64,000 bases of DNA from Cristatella mucedo. Taxonomy: Eukaryota; Bryozoa; Phylactolaemata; Cristatellidae. The translations under genes and the position numbers were made by a program. Shown here piece by piece: positions 11,101 through 20,196 of the stretch (the first letter of the stretch is position 1; the number at the start of each line of letters is the position of its first letter). Location of the stretch: positions 48,501-112,500 of the forward strand of contig WPIO01000119.1 in assembly GCA_009760855.2 (NCBI GenBank). Direction: 5' to 3'. A model generated the notes under the pieces. That model searched no databases. It saw only the letters and a program-made list of their open reading frames with translations, and had not been told where the DNA came from.

Positions 11101-14100
11101 CAGACAGATGGGCTACGAGTGAGTATCCGATACAGAACGTCCAAGTTGAGCTCAGCATGCTTTAAAAAATAACAATTTTGAAAACATAATTAGGTCTCAA
11201 ACTAGCTGCAATTGATAATTTTGATTCTTTCATTAGCACTGGAAACTTTGTCGCACCTTTTGAAGTAGCCGGACCTACCACTTCTTGGAACTCAAGCTGC
11301 AACTTTCGCAAACTTTCCACGACCTGCGTTTATTCTACTAAAGACCACACCGGTTGTCAGCATGCTGCTTGGAAAATATCTAGCGGATGTAAAACTAAAA
11401 ATCATACTGCCCTAAGCTGTAAGAATCAATCGACGTCTAATACGAACTCTAATTTGACCTTAAGCAGAACACAATCATCAAATGTCGTGACAAAAGATAC
11501 TTCTGTTTTCGATCAGCATCTGACGGTCGCATCTGACGTCCACCAGGAAGCTGCGATGGCGATGAACTCACTTCACAGACCAGAAGAGGCGTTGTCCAAT
11601 CGGCATTCAACAAAAGGCATTAGCATTTATATGACCCCAACCTTTTTCTCTTTTATCACTGCAACCAGGACGACGAAGATCACGGAACTCTCTCCCATAC
11701 CATCGACAGCAACCGAGCCCACGCTGCCATTGCGGGAATCCTGGGTAGTTATGCAGGGAGCTCCTACCGCGGACACGCGCCGAACAAATACCAGTGCCTC
11801 ACCATGCCTGTATTCAGCCAAGCCACCCGCTCGTGTAAAGGCGGAATCCTACATTCACCATACGTCATTACCAACTAAGCAGGATTTTACCAACACAACG
11901 GGAGCTTCAATAGGAATACGTGTTCCCTTGACTGCTTCAATGGGTCAGATAAGTAAAGAGATCTCAACATTGTCATTAAAATTGGCAGCTATGCAAGTGA
12001 TTGGCGGCACAACCAGAGATGCTTCAATCGCGTGGCAAGAGACTCAAACTCGTCGACCTGCTGAAGCGGCAGTCGACTCTTCAGCTTTGACCAAAGTATC
12101 TGTATCGACATCTTCTAATCAAGAAATCGCTGCAGGCTTAACTTCTTCTTTGCAGAATTCAGTTGCATTGGTCACTGGACGGATTACAGGAACTTATCCT
12201 TCATCTGCAGCAACTAGATTGATGCCTGTTGAGGCAACTCAACCCATCCAATCTCCTACCCTACTTCTGAGCGCAGTAAATATACTTTTTTCCGAAGGAA
12301 GTACTGGAGCCTCAATTCGGGCTCAAAAACCAGCGACTGTGTCGATTCTCAATGAATCAAAGGTGGACAGCTCAGTCTCATCCCCTTTGTCGAATTTGAC
12401 TTCGTTTCCTGTCGTTACGATCCAAGCCCCAAATATTTCACGTCTGCCTTTAATCATGCCTCTCAAAGCTCTTGACCTCATTGCTGCGAATGACTCGTCG
12501 ATGCCATCAAGTCCCACACAGGAGACTTCAGTGGCTGCTTCAGGACAGACATCCTCAGTGCTGCTTAATGAGACGCTGAAAAATCTGGCGACAGAGCCAA
12601 AGAACCACGCCAGGTCTACCAAACCGATTAATGACATCATGCTTAGAATGAAGACCACTATGCTGGCGCCGGCTGCCACGTCGACACCTCTACGTCACTC
12701 TAGTAATTTGCAGAGTGTGTACGCTTTTTATTGAGAACAGAGCCGCAATCTTTCCACAGGTGCTGCAAACTTGAGATTACTGAAAAGTAATTTGAGCTTT
12801 ATTTGACCTCTTAAGAAGTTCTTAATTAATATCCGCGATTTATACCATGTAAATTCGCCTCCCTTACTTAAATGCAAGCCTGAGGCTCCGTCGCTTATAA
12901 ACTTGATTCAAGGGAATAAATATTTGCAGTTATAATACTAAGACTAGGTTAAACTTAAAAAAACTGTTTACCCATAGCTTTTTGGATCTTCAATAAAAGG
13001 CTAATGAAAGAGCTCATCTTTTTATTTTTCATAAGATTATATGAATTTTCGCGTTCTATTGATAAACCTTTCTAACTATGACACCCAGTGTGCCATCGGG
13101 ATATAGCCCTTGCTATTGGTTTTTGTATCAGTTTAAGCTTCCCCATAATCCGAAGCGAGGTGCTCACGTAGGACTATGAAAAAGGCTGCAAGAAGTTGAC
13201 TAGACAAGAATATTATCGATTAGCTGCATATCTTCAGTATAAGCCTACATTCTTGCATTGCATTTTATTTAATTCTGCTTACATGTGATTGCTTGCCTCT
13301 TAAAAAACCGCAGTAATTGTACTCCACTTTATTTATCAGTTGCATTCCCACCATATGGTGGCCACATTAGGAAACCATGAAACAAAGACGTCCTCGATAT
13401 AGTTATGAAAACCTGAAATTATTCTCGAACCATTCCAGCGTGTTCAGATACTGAGACCGGAGCATCAACGCTGGCTAGACGAAGGCCTCTCTCCCATAAG
13501 TCAGTAGCAGCATTAGGCAGCGCATTAGATCGTTGTGAAAGACACATGTCTCGGTTTATAGCCATCCGTCGGGCTAGCTTGGTAGGAGAGGCTTGCTTTG
13601 CCCTTGAGTTTTTTGGTGCATATATGTGGAAATGCATTCGCCAATCGTGGTCAATTATGTTGCAGGCCCCCAGCTTCAGCTGAGAGCTGTCAGAGGTCAT
13701 AGCATAAAACTCCTGGAAGTATTCTACAATGGTGCTTGGGATCTCATATGCAAGAGAGGTTTACGAAGTGAGGACAGAGCGGTAATTCTTCGGCAACTGA
13801 GTTCAAGGTAGGCAGCCACGTGACTACTTTCCTTTCTTATATTGAACCTCGAATCGCTTCTGATCGAGTGCGAAAGCAGCAGCCTAAATATACAGTTAGC
13901 GTATGGAGCGCTTGCAGCAAGCACGAAGGCACGAAGTCATGGCAAATCGGTTCTAGACGTTACTCGCTGACATAGAGCTACCAAGAATAAACGAGGATGC
14001 ACGAGATTAGAAATGACAAAAAGCGGGAAATCGCAGAGTGCAGCGCCCCGAAATGTTGACCCCTGAGCTTTTTCACCAACTCTGGGCTAGAGACTGCTCA

Positions 14101-15293
14101 TAAAATATTCACAATGAGCAGACTTGTGAGCAGCAATATGTATTCATTCACGCAAACCGATTCAAGTAAGATTTCCGTCTTGGCCGGCATATGAGTATGT
14201 TGTGGCAGTAAGCAATCTCTCTCTTTTTCTCTCTTCCTGGTGAGCCGTAATGGCTCACTAGGTAAGGCGATTGCTTTTCACGATCTCGGCTCCGAGGTCG
14301 TGGGTTCAAATCCTGCGGGCGGGGATCGATCCTGTATCGCCACTGCAAGCATTAGTGATAGCCACAAACGCTCTTCTGTCGCTATACAAAAAGATGCTGT
14401 TAAATCAGCTAGCACTTTCCTAACAAAGGTCTAAAGGTTTATCTGGTGCAAAGCTGTAGCGAATCTGGCAGTAGTTAGCTTTCGTACCAGTTACAATATA
14501 CAGGCAATTATGTATGCTTAGAGATTTCGTTTTTATTAATAACATCGTTTGATAAAAGTGATTTGCCCCGTTTTTTATGTTTGTGTGTGTGTGCGTGTTG
14601 TATGCGGTGGTATGGGTGTGTGTGCGTAAGTTTGTGAGCCAGGTCAGCTCTTTAAACAAACATGTGTCTGCTGCCTGAACTATTGAGGTCTACTCAGAAA
14701 TAGCAGTGGTGTTCTTTCTGAAGGCCTCGTGTTTGCATGAAACTTTACATACCTAAGTTTATTTATCTTATGGAAATACTTATCATATGGAAATCCATGG
14801 ATTATGGAAATTATGGAAATAGAAATCATTTTTTAAATCTGTCGAAAAGCTTAGCTTTTCTTCACAAAGGCATCGTGTGACTACAAATAATCAGAAATAT
14901 TCTGCATGGCCTCAGCACTAAACTCAGTAATTAGATAAACCAAGTCAGTATGAATAGGCAGTGAGAGTCATTGTAAAAGACAAGCGCTGTGAAAAACAAT
15001 GCAGCATTGAAGCACACGATCAGCTACATCGCTCCGCTTATGTCTGCGTGACTGAGCGGAGCCCGTTGCTAGCCGCTGCATTTCTATCTTTTAGGTGCCA
15101 GTTTTTATCCGATGAAGCACTCGAAAACGATGGGGGAGTAGGCGATTTTCAGGCTAACGAAGGCCAGCATGTCTGGCTTTCAAACATGAGCTGCACTGGT
15201 GATGAGCCAAGTCTGTTAGACTGTCGTCAACGCGGTTGGTCTTTTGCAGATGACTGCACGTTCGATGAGAGTGTTTTAATGACTTGTTCGTGA
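2266..15293 (+). CDS. Type II transmembrane SRCR-mucin-SRCR receptor (7-exon gene model)
   Basis: Model: join 2266-2442, 2554-2647, 8501-8665, 10971-11118, 11237-12714, 13666-13807, 15095-15293. The exons total 2,403 nt, giving 800 residues plus stop, and every junction is phase-compatible (0, 1, 1, 2, 1, 2) with GT-AG ends. Order of parts: cytoplasmic N-terminus rich in K/R; membrane segment around residues 75-91 (GFLLLLAAIALFLV) with basic residues before it, so type II by the positive-inside rule; acidic linker; first SRCR-like domain; Ser/Thr/Ala-rich stalk; second SRCR domain with the typical CTGDEPSLLDC motif. SRCR domains are secreted or cell-surface binding modules. The layout recalls MARCO/SCARA receptors, which are type II with a terminal SRCR, but with a mucin-like instead of a collagen stalk. 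A role in binding microbes or debris is inference. The start at 2266 is the least certain part. Confidence 0.82.
2554..2647 (+). CDS. Exon 2 of SRCR receptor (signal-anchor)
   Basis: The acceptor is TTTCTTTCGCAG and the donor TTG|GTAAGT. The exon starts in phase 0 and ends in phase 1. It encodes a basic run (RSARRSVQRLCKIYG) followed directly by a hydrophobic stretch of about 16 residues (IGFLLLLAAIALFL), the classic layout of a type II signal-anchor. A 5.85 kb intron full of repeats follows. Confidence 0.8.
3408..3556 (-). pseudogene. Coding-like segment with internal stop, BAR helix-like
   Basis: On the minus strand the frame reads AENYEWIIQAYTKADDKMDE, then a TAG stop at 3470-3472, then MRAHLERFKGKMEHYLEELR, ending at a perfect donor (CAGAAG|GTGAGT). 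The pattern resembles the third helix of sorting-nexin BAR domains (LKADWERWKQNM type), from memory of the family. The stop in the middle suggests a pseudogene. The acceptor-like CAATATCTTAG before the second half would leave too little room for an intron. It lies antisense in intron 2 of the SRCR gene. Confidence 0.35.
3694..3785 (-). CDS. Candidate minus-strand exon, unknown protein
   Basis: An open segment between AATGGATAG and the strong donor GCAAAG|GTAAGA encodes PISEFSPALHSERTAYRC and CLQDVSLQLSEAK, which looks like an amphipathic helix. It probably goes with the neighbouring segments at 3,408-3,556 and 3,833-3,962. The family is not certain. Confidence 0.35.
3833..3962 (-). CDS. Candidate minus-strand exon, helical (BAR-like)
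   Basis: An open segment runs from CTGAGGCAG to CAGCTG|GTAGAC and encodes FHEVLLLTFLMGQSQLYDAL and LENRALSLKEDI. The heptad-like spacing resembles helix 2 of sorting-nexin BAR domains. Its donor is only 46 nt from the next candidate exon, and the helix order is unusual for a BAR protein, so rearrangement or decay is likely. Confidence 0.3.
4349..4525. repeat. (TA)n / (TG)n compound microsatellite
   Basis: TA runs at about 4,358-4,396 and 4,470-4,485 alternate with TG-rich runs at about 4,397-4,425 and 4,486-4,527. Open frames across it (poly-Tyr/Ile, poly-Cys/Val) are artefacts. Confidence 0.95.
4546..4676 (-). mobile_element. SINE2 (tRNA head, L2A-type tail)
   Basis: On the minus strand: a tRNA-like head with A box (TTGGCCAAGTGGTTAAGGCG) and B box (GGGCTCGAGCCC), then a tail with AGTTCTCTTAGGGCGCTATG. 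It is abutted by the microsatellite at its 3' end. Confidence 0.8.
4943..5392. mobile_element. C-rich inverted repeat, possible MITE
   Basis: The left arm (4,943-5,043) repeats GGACATTYCCC-type motifs with a C12 run. The right arm (5,328-5,392) carries the same motifs inverted (GGGGAATGTCC, GGGGGGGG, GGAAATGTTCG). The outer ends read TGCATTGG and CCAGTGCA. The centre holds TA and TTTA microsatellite. No target duplication was found. A hairpin-type non-autonomous transposon is inferred. Confidence 0.4.
5074..5129. repeat. (TA)n-(TTTA)n microsatellite
   Basis: TATATA is followed by about ten TTTA units and a short TATA end. Confidence 0.9.
5396..6404. other. Intronic stretch, nothing recognised
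   Basis: This is part of the large SRCR intron. A 71-codon minus-strand frame (5,837-6,052) has no motif. Confidence 0.4.
6405..6955 (+). mobile_element. L2A LINE, 5'-truncated, diverged
   Basis: It starts within the segment for HWLPVKQR (CACTGGCTCCCAGTCAAGCA), carries the end of the reverse transcriptase protein with many changes, the 3' UTR and the tail (AGAGATTGAATTCTCTGAGG), and ends in an ATT repeat. Confidence 0.85.
6956..8500. other. Intronic stretch, nothing recognised
   Basis: This is SRCR intron 2 up to the acceptor of exon 3. There are no repeats and no motif-bearing frames. Confidence 0.4.
8501..8665 (+). CDS. Exon 3 of SRCR receptor (juxtamembrane linker)
   Basis: The exon starts after CTGTTTACAG with two bases that complete the Val codon split by the previous intron. 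It ends in phase 1 at GCTAC|GTAAGG, 165 nt in all. It encodes FYPWLKRIK, then several Cys residues (CQC) and an acidic run (EESKLEEEGEG). This should be the first extracellular segment. No known domain was recognised. Confidence 0.75.
9590..9745 (-). mobile_element. Old degraded L2-type LINE fragment
   Basis: The block GCTGATGTAATGTGCTCATC plus CAATGACAGTTCTTTTTGGA matches, with many changes, the L2A block encoding LSLDDHISST (minus strand). The 130-codon frame before it (9,116-9,508) could not be linked to it. Confidence 0.45.
10135..10422 (-). mobile_element. L2B LINE 3' fragment
   Basis: It aligns with the 3' UTR and last codons of the L2B copies at 33.4 and 38.3 kb (GGTAGCCAACAGACT; GTAGTCGAGGAAGTGAATAG). 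It is diverged and 5'-truncated, and lies in SRCR intron 3. Confidence 0.7.
10971..11118 (+). CDS. Exon 4 of SRCR receptor (first half of SRCR domain 1)
   Basis: The acceptor follows a pyrimidine tract (TTACTTTTAG). The exon ends in phase 2 at CTACGA|GTGAGT. It carries the SRCR signature pattern: VTLRLIKG, then IQVLHAGVCYMVCDE (family form: VEV-hydrophobic-NG-W-TVCDD), then VLACRQMGYE (family form: VVCRQLGY). The usual Trp before TVC is replaced and an extra Cys sits in GVC. The next intron is 118 nt. Confidence 0.82.
11237..12714 (+). CDS. Exon 5 of SRCR receptor (end of SRCR 1 plus mucin-like stalk)
   Basis: The exon starts after CTTTCATTAG with one base completing an Asp codon. The first 65 residues are Cys-rich (SSC, TTC, TGC, SGC, LSC) and sit where the second half of an SRCR domain should be, but the match to the family is weak. 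The rest, about 420 residues, is open, rich in Ser, Thr, Ala and Pro, and lacks Cys almost entirely, as in an O-glycosylated stalk. The donor A|GTGTGT at 12715 is chosen because it gives the phase needed by exon 6. If it is not used, the frame ends at a TGA at 12732 and would give a shorter isoform with one SRCR-like domain. Confidence 0.78.
13666..13807 (+). CDS. Exon 6 of SRCR receptor (first half of SRCR domain 2)
   Basis: The acceptor is ATTATGTTGCAG and the donor TCAAG|GTAGGC. The peptide follows the SRCR pattern closely: LQLRAVRG, LLEVFYNGAWDLIC, then EDRAVILRQL. The Cys expected in the family motif VVCRQLG is a Leu here. A Cys appears six residues later, at the start of exon 7. Confidence 0.8.
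14240..14412 (+). mobile_element. SINE1 (tRNA-derived)
   Basis: GTGAGCCGTAATGGCTCACT is followed by a B box (GGGTTCAAATCC), then the tail AGCC...CGCTATACAAAA and a final AAATCAGCTAG. It sits in SRCR intron 6, sense orientation. Confidence 0.85.
14579..14632. repeat. Degenerate TG-rich microsatellite
   Basis: TGTGTGTG runs are broken by CG and GGTGGTATGG. Confidence 0.7.
15095..15293 (+). CDS. Exon 7 of SRCR receptor (second half of SRCR domain 2, C-terminus)
   Basis: The acceptor is TTTCTATCTTTTAG, with one base completing an Arg codon. It encodes VWLSNMSCTGDEPSLLDC, RGW, DDC and a final VLMTC, matching the conserved second half of SRCR domains. The stop TGA directly follows CS, so the protein ends with the domain. 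Confidence 0.85.
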
Positions 15294-15587
15294 TAGAAGA
15301 ACCGAAGGGGTCTCTGAGTATGACTGGTGATTGATGGCGTCCGCCCACTCTCTATTAGCTGTATAGACACTCTGTATTAGTGGGGTCTGTAAGTATGGCT
15401 TGATGGAGAGCCCTAGAGGCGGAAGTATGCACATTGTACTAGAAATCCAGTCATTGGACTTGCCATCATTTTAACCTCTCGTCGTCGTTGTCGGAGAAGG
15501 TCTCGAGTGACGTCCAATCAGTTAAACCGCATATAAAATAATCTAACAGCATACGGTCGATGAACCTCAACTTCTCTTCTAAATAAT

Positions 15588-15593
15588 AATAAA
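15588..15593 (+). promoter_or_regulatory. Candidate poly(A) signal of SRCR receptor
   Basis: AATAAA lies 295 nt after the stop codon, the first perfect hexamer downstream. Position and sequence are the only support. Confidence 0.4.
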
Positions 15594-15979
15594 TCACATT
15601 TTAGAAAGCTTTTCTATTCTTTTAGCTATTAATGCAAGCTCTTTTAGTCTTGTCCATTTATCGAGTACATAATCTTTTTTTATTCATAGTAAGCATCGTT
15701 GTACTATGCTATCGGGCGCAAATTATACCTTGTCGATGTACCGTTTGCCTATTTCTGTTTATCATTAAATACATTTTCCACAAATAATTAGGCTCCGATT
15801 TATTTAACAGCATTCTCAGCCGTTATAGAGTTTCGCGTGCCCGCCCAACCATGTGCGGCCCTGTCACAAACGAACGACGGTTATTGTAGTATCAATCCGA
15901 GTAGTGTAACAATAGGGAAATTGCAGAGAATACATGACGTTAAGTAGCTTTCCATTTTTGAAAGCAAGCATAACATTCT

Positions 15980-16180
15980 TTTTTACAAAAGTGCTGCTCA
16001 GCTTCCACGTCTGGACAGAACTAGGCCGGAAACACTGCCCTGGTAACGGAGCCAGTCTCAGCCAACACGCTAAGTATACTGGTGAGGGCTGAACATTGTG
16101 GCACGGATAGTGACTCGTAAGTGCAGCACCAATAAACGCTGATATGCCGACAGTATCCGGAACATGGTAGCGACGAGATG
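15980..16180 (+). mobile_element. Short solo-like LTR with primer-binding-like site
   Basis: It matches the minus-strand block at 39,863-40,041 over about 180 bp (shared GACAGAACTAGGCCG, GGAGCCAGTCTCA, CGACAGTA, CCGG). It contains AATAAA. It is followed at 16,163 by TGGTAGCGACGAG, which looks like a tRNA-primed binding site of the kind seen next to Ty3/gypsy (Mag-type) LTRs. Downstream sequence has a possible short gag-like piece (RLRDLELALAHM) but no intact frame. Confidence 0.5.
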
Positions 16181-16836
16181 CCCTCGTGCCTTAGCATAGT
16201 AAGTCAGTATTCATGATGTAGATAAGTCTATTCGACAGCAACGGAGGGTTAACGGAATTCAACGGCGGCCACGACGTGCATCAACGGCTACGCGACCTAG
16301 AGCTCGCGTTAGCTCATATGCCAATACCAAACTCGGAACCATAAGTCAGCCTATCTCATGGCGTCGCCGAGTATGCAGACGCGGCCGTAGATTATCGAAT
16401 AATATAATTCGAACCTGCCATCAGGCTAATATAAATATGCAAAAGCAGCAAGTAAAGTTAAGCAGGAAAACACAAGTAACACAAGTTCACTTAGACTAAG
16501 GGAAAGCTGAGACAGGCATACGCGTCATTAGCTGATCCTGAACCGATGCCGGGTCATTGCAGGTAGTAAACGAATGAGGAAGTGGATTACAGACTTTTGG
16601 TGGATTTGAATGGAAGTTCCGACCACCAAAAGATTTTAGTTTAGTGCAAGACGCGGCGTGGCGACTAGGTACTGAGGAGAGGGTTACGCAAGAGCGAGAA
16701 ATGGAGGAGCCATGCGGTCAGACATTTTGGCTGGCGCAAGCGAGCGAAACAACCTGCATGCCTGACACGGAGTATTGAAATAAATTTGACGCTCTGTAGG
16801 AAGCGAGTGAAGTTCAGGCGAGGTGCGGCGTGGCAG
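16181..16836. other. Stretch without firm features
   Basis: It may hold the decayed interior of the LTR element. No domain was seen. Confidence 0.3.
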
Positions 16837-17204
16837 CTAACCCTGCGACGGAAGAGCCGATGAGCTTCTGATTTTTTCGCCAGTTGCTGATGCTTGAGAG
16901 CGCCCACCAGAAGTCGTGAATACCTGAAGCTGATGTAACCTAGCCGCGATGTCGCAGACGTTCGAACTGGTGTCTCTTTTATATTCTGGTCTAAACATGC
17001 CCTCCCTGTGGCATAACTTAGCTAATTTTAAGAGTCTAGCATCCACAAGCATCAACTGCTTGTCCGGGTGGTAGAGATAATTATATAAGGTAAATAAGTT
17101 GGCATTTCCGTACCTGAAGGGCTCCATGTAGAGCTGTTTAGTCTCTAAAGAGACCGATTCAAAATTGAAGCCCTTAAAGTTTGCTTTCCGGAAGGCCCTG
17201 TGAA
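16837..17204 (-). CDS. Candidate exon of unknown minus-strand gene (3' part)
   Basis: The open frame after an acceptor (TTTGGTCCAG) encodes AFRKANFKGFNFESVSLETK, ...MEPFRYGNANLFTLYNYLYH and RLLKLAKLCHREGMFRPEY. It has balanced composition and is very protein-like. It may end at a donor at 16,924 (CTTCAG|GTATTC, phase 0) or run to a stop at 16,837-16,839. It joins the upstream exon 17,312-17,444 in matching phase across a 107-nt intron, the same size as the short introns of the SRCR gene. No family recognised. Confidence 0.42.
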
Positions 17205-17311
17205 CTGGACCAAAGTCTAATAGACTGGTCTAGATACACAGACCGATTATGCACCCGTCGGCCCTCTATAAAGCGATACGTAGCATACCTCATTTGTACA
17301 ATAACCTTTAC

Positions 17312-17444
17312 CTCTGCCCATTGAATGTAGACTTGCGGTCACCATCTTAGACCCTTTTAAAATGAAATAGTTGCACTTGTATAAAGAGCTTGATGCTTCG
17401 CCTGGAAGGCTCTTTACGTTTTTGCGGCCATTTATAAAAAAAAT
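17312..17444 (-). CDS. Candidate exon of unknown minus-strand gene (5' part)
   Basis: It starts after CCGAACCTCAG and ends in phase 1 at GGCAGAG|GTAAAG. It encodes IFFINGRKNVKSLPGEASSS and YKCNYFILKGSKMVTASLHS. It joins the exon at 17,204 with a Val codon split across the junction. Upstream exons and a start codon were not found. Confidence 0.4.
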
Positions 17445-17529
17445 CTGAGGTTCGGTTTTCTTTGGAGAAATACAGCCTTGCTGTGCACCATTTGCATGTG
17501 GCACAGAGCAGTGTATAGCCCTCTCCAAT

Positions 17530-18231
17530 AAAGATTGGTGAAATTCGTACTGCCAGAGAGCGTGAAGATAGATGCCTGAAGACCAGATATATTTAATTGG
17601 ACATGTCTAAATGTAAATTAGCATTTAAAGAATTTGCAACACACGGCAGAACGCATCTCTTATTAACCCTCATACTACCTAACTCGAAAAATAACTACAT
17701 TAAAATAAGTAAAATGTTCCAATAATTAAATTTGATAATTCATTCTAAAATAAATGATCGCCCTCTTTGTGTGCTGAGCGTACCTCTCTCTCGTTCTTTC
17801 TTTGCCGCACTATGTTCACACATAAATAGTATATTTATTTTATTGTCATTCCCTTTGAGTGCTATCGAAGTGAGAATTTAAGCAAACTATCTTACCACGG
17901 AGCTATGCGAGCTCCGGATGCGGGAAGACCAATGAGAACGATCAAAACACAAATACGACTTTTTTTCACTGCGAAAATAATTAAAACCAACGTTGCACTT
18001 GGAAATTACACGGGCAAGTGGGAGAATATAAATTGCGAAAATCGGTGGGTGTAGAACAGTTCCGTGGGGTTATCCCGTACTATCGCAAATCCGGTTCCAG
18101 GCTTTAAAGCCCTCACACACCAGACGATCGCTGGTTATTGAAACATCTATGCTCTGAAATTTAATTAATAATTACTCTCGATCAATAGTATAGAAATTGC
18201 ATAACACGAATATTTCTATATTGCATTATAG
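17530..18231. other. AT-rich stretch, nothing recognised
   Basis: No repeats or coding signals were seen. Confidence 0.4.
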
Positions 18232-18400
18232 GTGAGCCGTGATGGCACACTAGGTAAGGCGGTTGCTTTCACGACCTCGGTCCCGAGGTCGTGGGTTCGA
18301 TTCCTGCGGTGGGCGATTCTTTATCACCACTGCAAGCGGTGGTAATAGCCCTAAAAGGCTCTTCTATCGCTATACAAAAAGAGGCTGTTTAATCAGCTAG
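18232..18400 (+). mobile_element. SINE1
   Basis: A full-length copy: GTGAGCCGTGATGGCACACT head, B box GGGTTCGATTCC, tail CGCTATACAAAA, end AATCAGCTAG. Confidence 0.9.
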
Positions 18401-18587
18401 GATATAATTGCGATGTGGATGGAAAAACTACTATGGTCCCAGGAAATGTTTTACATGTGATTATAATTCGATCGGAGCAGTGACTAACTGGCTCAAAGCC
18501 ACCAGTGAATGAAAGATCTGTCTTTTTTGCGAAGAGGAGTGAGGCAGGGGCAGAAGGAGAATTTTGAGGTTTTTATAAAATATATAT

Positions 18588-18722
18588 AATTCATTTGTAT
18601 AGCGCCCCAAGAGAACTTGATCTCTATTCAACCGCTTCATATATGCCTCGTGGCTTGAGCCCAAGACCTCACCAGGCCTTGGTCGGGGCGAGCACCTTAA
18701 CCACTGGACCAAACCAGCTCGG
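18588..18722 (-). mobile_element. SINE2
   Basis: tRNA-like head (TGGTCCAGTGGTTAAGGTGC on the minus strand), B-box-like GGGCTCAAGCC, and a tail with AGAGATCAAGTTCTCTTGGG. Confidence 0.85.
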
Positions 18723-19067
18723 TTTGTTGGCCTATGTTATTTGGTAACGGCGAAACAACAAAGGTGAGCTGATTTAAAAGCCTCATTTATAGCGGGATAA
18801 GGACCAGACTAGAAATAGCCTGGCTTGCAGTTTGTAAGGAATGCCATTCTGACGACAGACCTGAACACGTGACCTTTGCCTTGAGTCTGGAGCACTTAAT
18901 ACACAGGTTATGACCCGTCCAGATGATTTTGATCGTACTTATATGCCTTAAACATTTTCGACACTGTAGTTGCCCAATCCGTGTGTCCTTCAATAGCTGG
19001 CTTTGCTGTTGGCACTGATTAAAAATCAACAACAGTGCTAGAAAGTTCCAAAAAATATAATAACCAT

Positions 19068-19180
19068 TATTATACATTTGATAAATTGCCCTCAGAGAGC
19101 TCAAATCTTTTTCTAGGCGCTTTACAATCGCTGCAAAGAAAGCAAGGTCGAATGGTCAGTCGTAGCGTTTTCAATAAACA
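19068..19180 (-). mobile_element. L2A 3' tail fragment
   Basis: Only the terminal hairpin region and the first part of the 3' UTR remain (GCCCTCAGAGAGCTCAAATC). It abuts the larger copy at 19,196. Confidence 0.7.
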
Positions 19181-19195
19181 ACAGGAATAATATAA

Positions 19196-20196
19196 TAATA
19201 ATAATAATATTGCACTTGATAAAGCGCCCTCAGAGAACTTAATCTCTTTCTAGGCGCTTTACATTTGCTGCAAAGTGATACGCAATAGAATAGTAAGTAA
19301 AATCATGCTTGAAAAACAAACAAAATGAATAACATGGTTAGGGGTTACATGCACTGGGTCAGCATGCAAATGTGGTTAGTGGCAGCATGAACAGTGTCAG
19401 CACGCATAAGCACATCGAGGACGAATCACAAGGACCCACTAAATGCTGTCCTAAATAGGTATGTTTTTAAGTTTCTTTTAAATGTGGTCAGGTCAGGGGA
19501 TGTTCTGATGCAGGTCGGGAGGGAGTTCCAGGCTGTGGGAGCATACGAGCTAAATGCACGGTCTCCAAAGGATTTAAGGTTTGTACGAGGTATTTCTAGA
19601 CTGTTGGATTCCGAAAAGCGAGTGGTACGATGCTTTGCCTGATGGGGTAGTATATCTGAAAGATAGGCTGGAGCCATAGAATGAAGAGACCTAAAAGTGA
19701 GCGACAAAACCTTGAAGTCAATCCGTTGCTTGACTGGTAACCAGTGCAGGTCGGCGAGAAGTGGAGTAATGTGGCAACTGCGACGCTCACGACAGACAAG
19801 CCTAGCTGCAGAGTTTTGCACCAGCTGCAATCGCCTGATCGCACATGCTGTTAGGCCAGTAAGCAGTGAGTTGCAGAAGTCGAGACGAGATGTCACGAAT
19901 GCATGGACCAACTTGGACGTGGTATCCTTATCTAAACAAGCCCTAATTTTAGCAATGTTATGAAGCTGAAAATAGGCTGATTTGACTGTGGAGCTGATGT
20001 GGTCGTCTAACGAGAGGTCGCTTTGGAATATGACACCTAGATTTCGAGCTGATGCAACTAAAGATATGCTGGCAGAGCCAATTTTGAAAGTCGGCCTTTC
20101 CAATTTCTGAATAACACTAGGTTTGCCCATAACTAGTAAGTTAGTTTTATCATCGTTTAGTTTTAGAAAATTTGCTGCCATCCATGATCGGATATA
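19196..20196 (-). mobile_element. L2A LINE, 5'-truncated copy with long open frame
   Basis: A 3' end with ATT repeat and tail hairpin, a 3' UTR, then an open frame (minus strand, 19,426 to about 20,196) for the end of the LINE protein: WMAANFLKLNDDKTNLLVMG, LDFCNSLLTG, HWLPVKQR, LKTYLFRTAFSGSL. In L2/CR1/Jockey proteins this segment follows the YADD catalytic motif of reverse transcriptase, which is absent here. The intact frame marks it as fairly young. The 5' truncation at about 20,196 joins another L2A copy. Confidence 0.9.

Noticed and set aside
13419-13700. Minus-strand frame over exon 6
   Set aside because: It overlaps the well-supported SRCR exon on the plus strand and has no motif.
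19697-19963. Plus-strand 88-codon frame (also seen inverted at 42,521-42,787)
   Set aside because: It is the antisense strand of the conserved L2A coding block, so its recurrence reflects the repeat.
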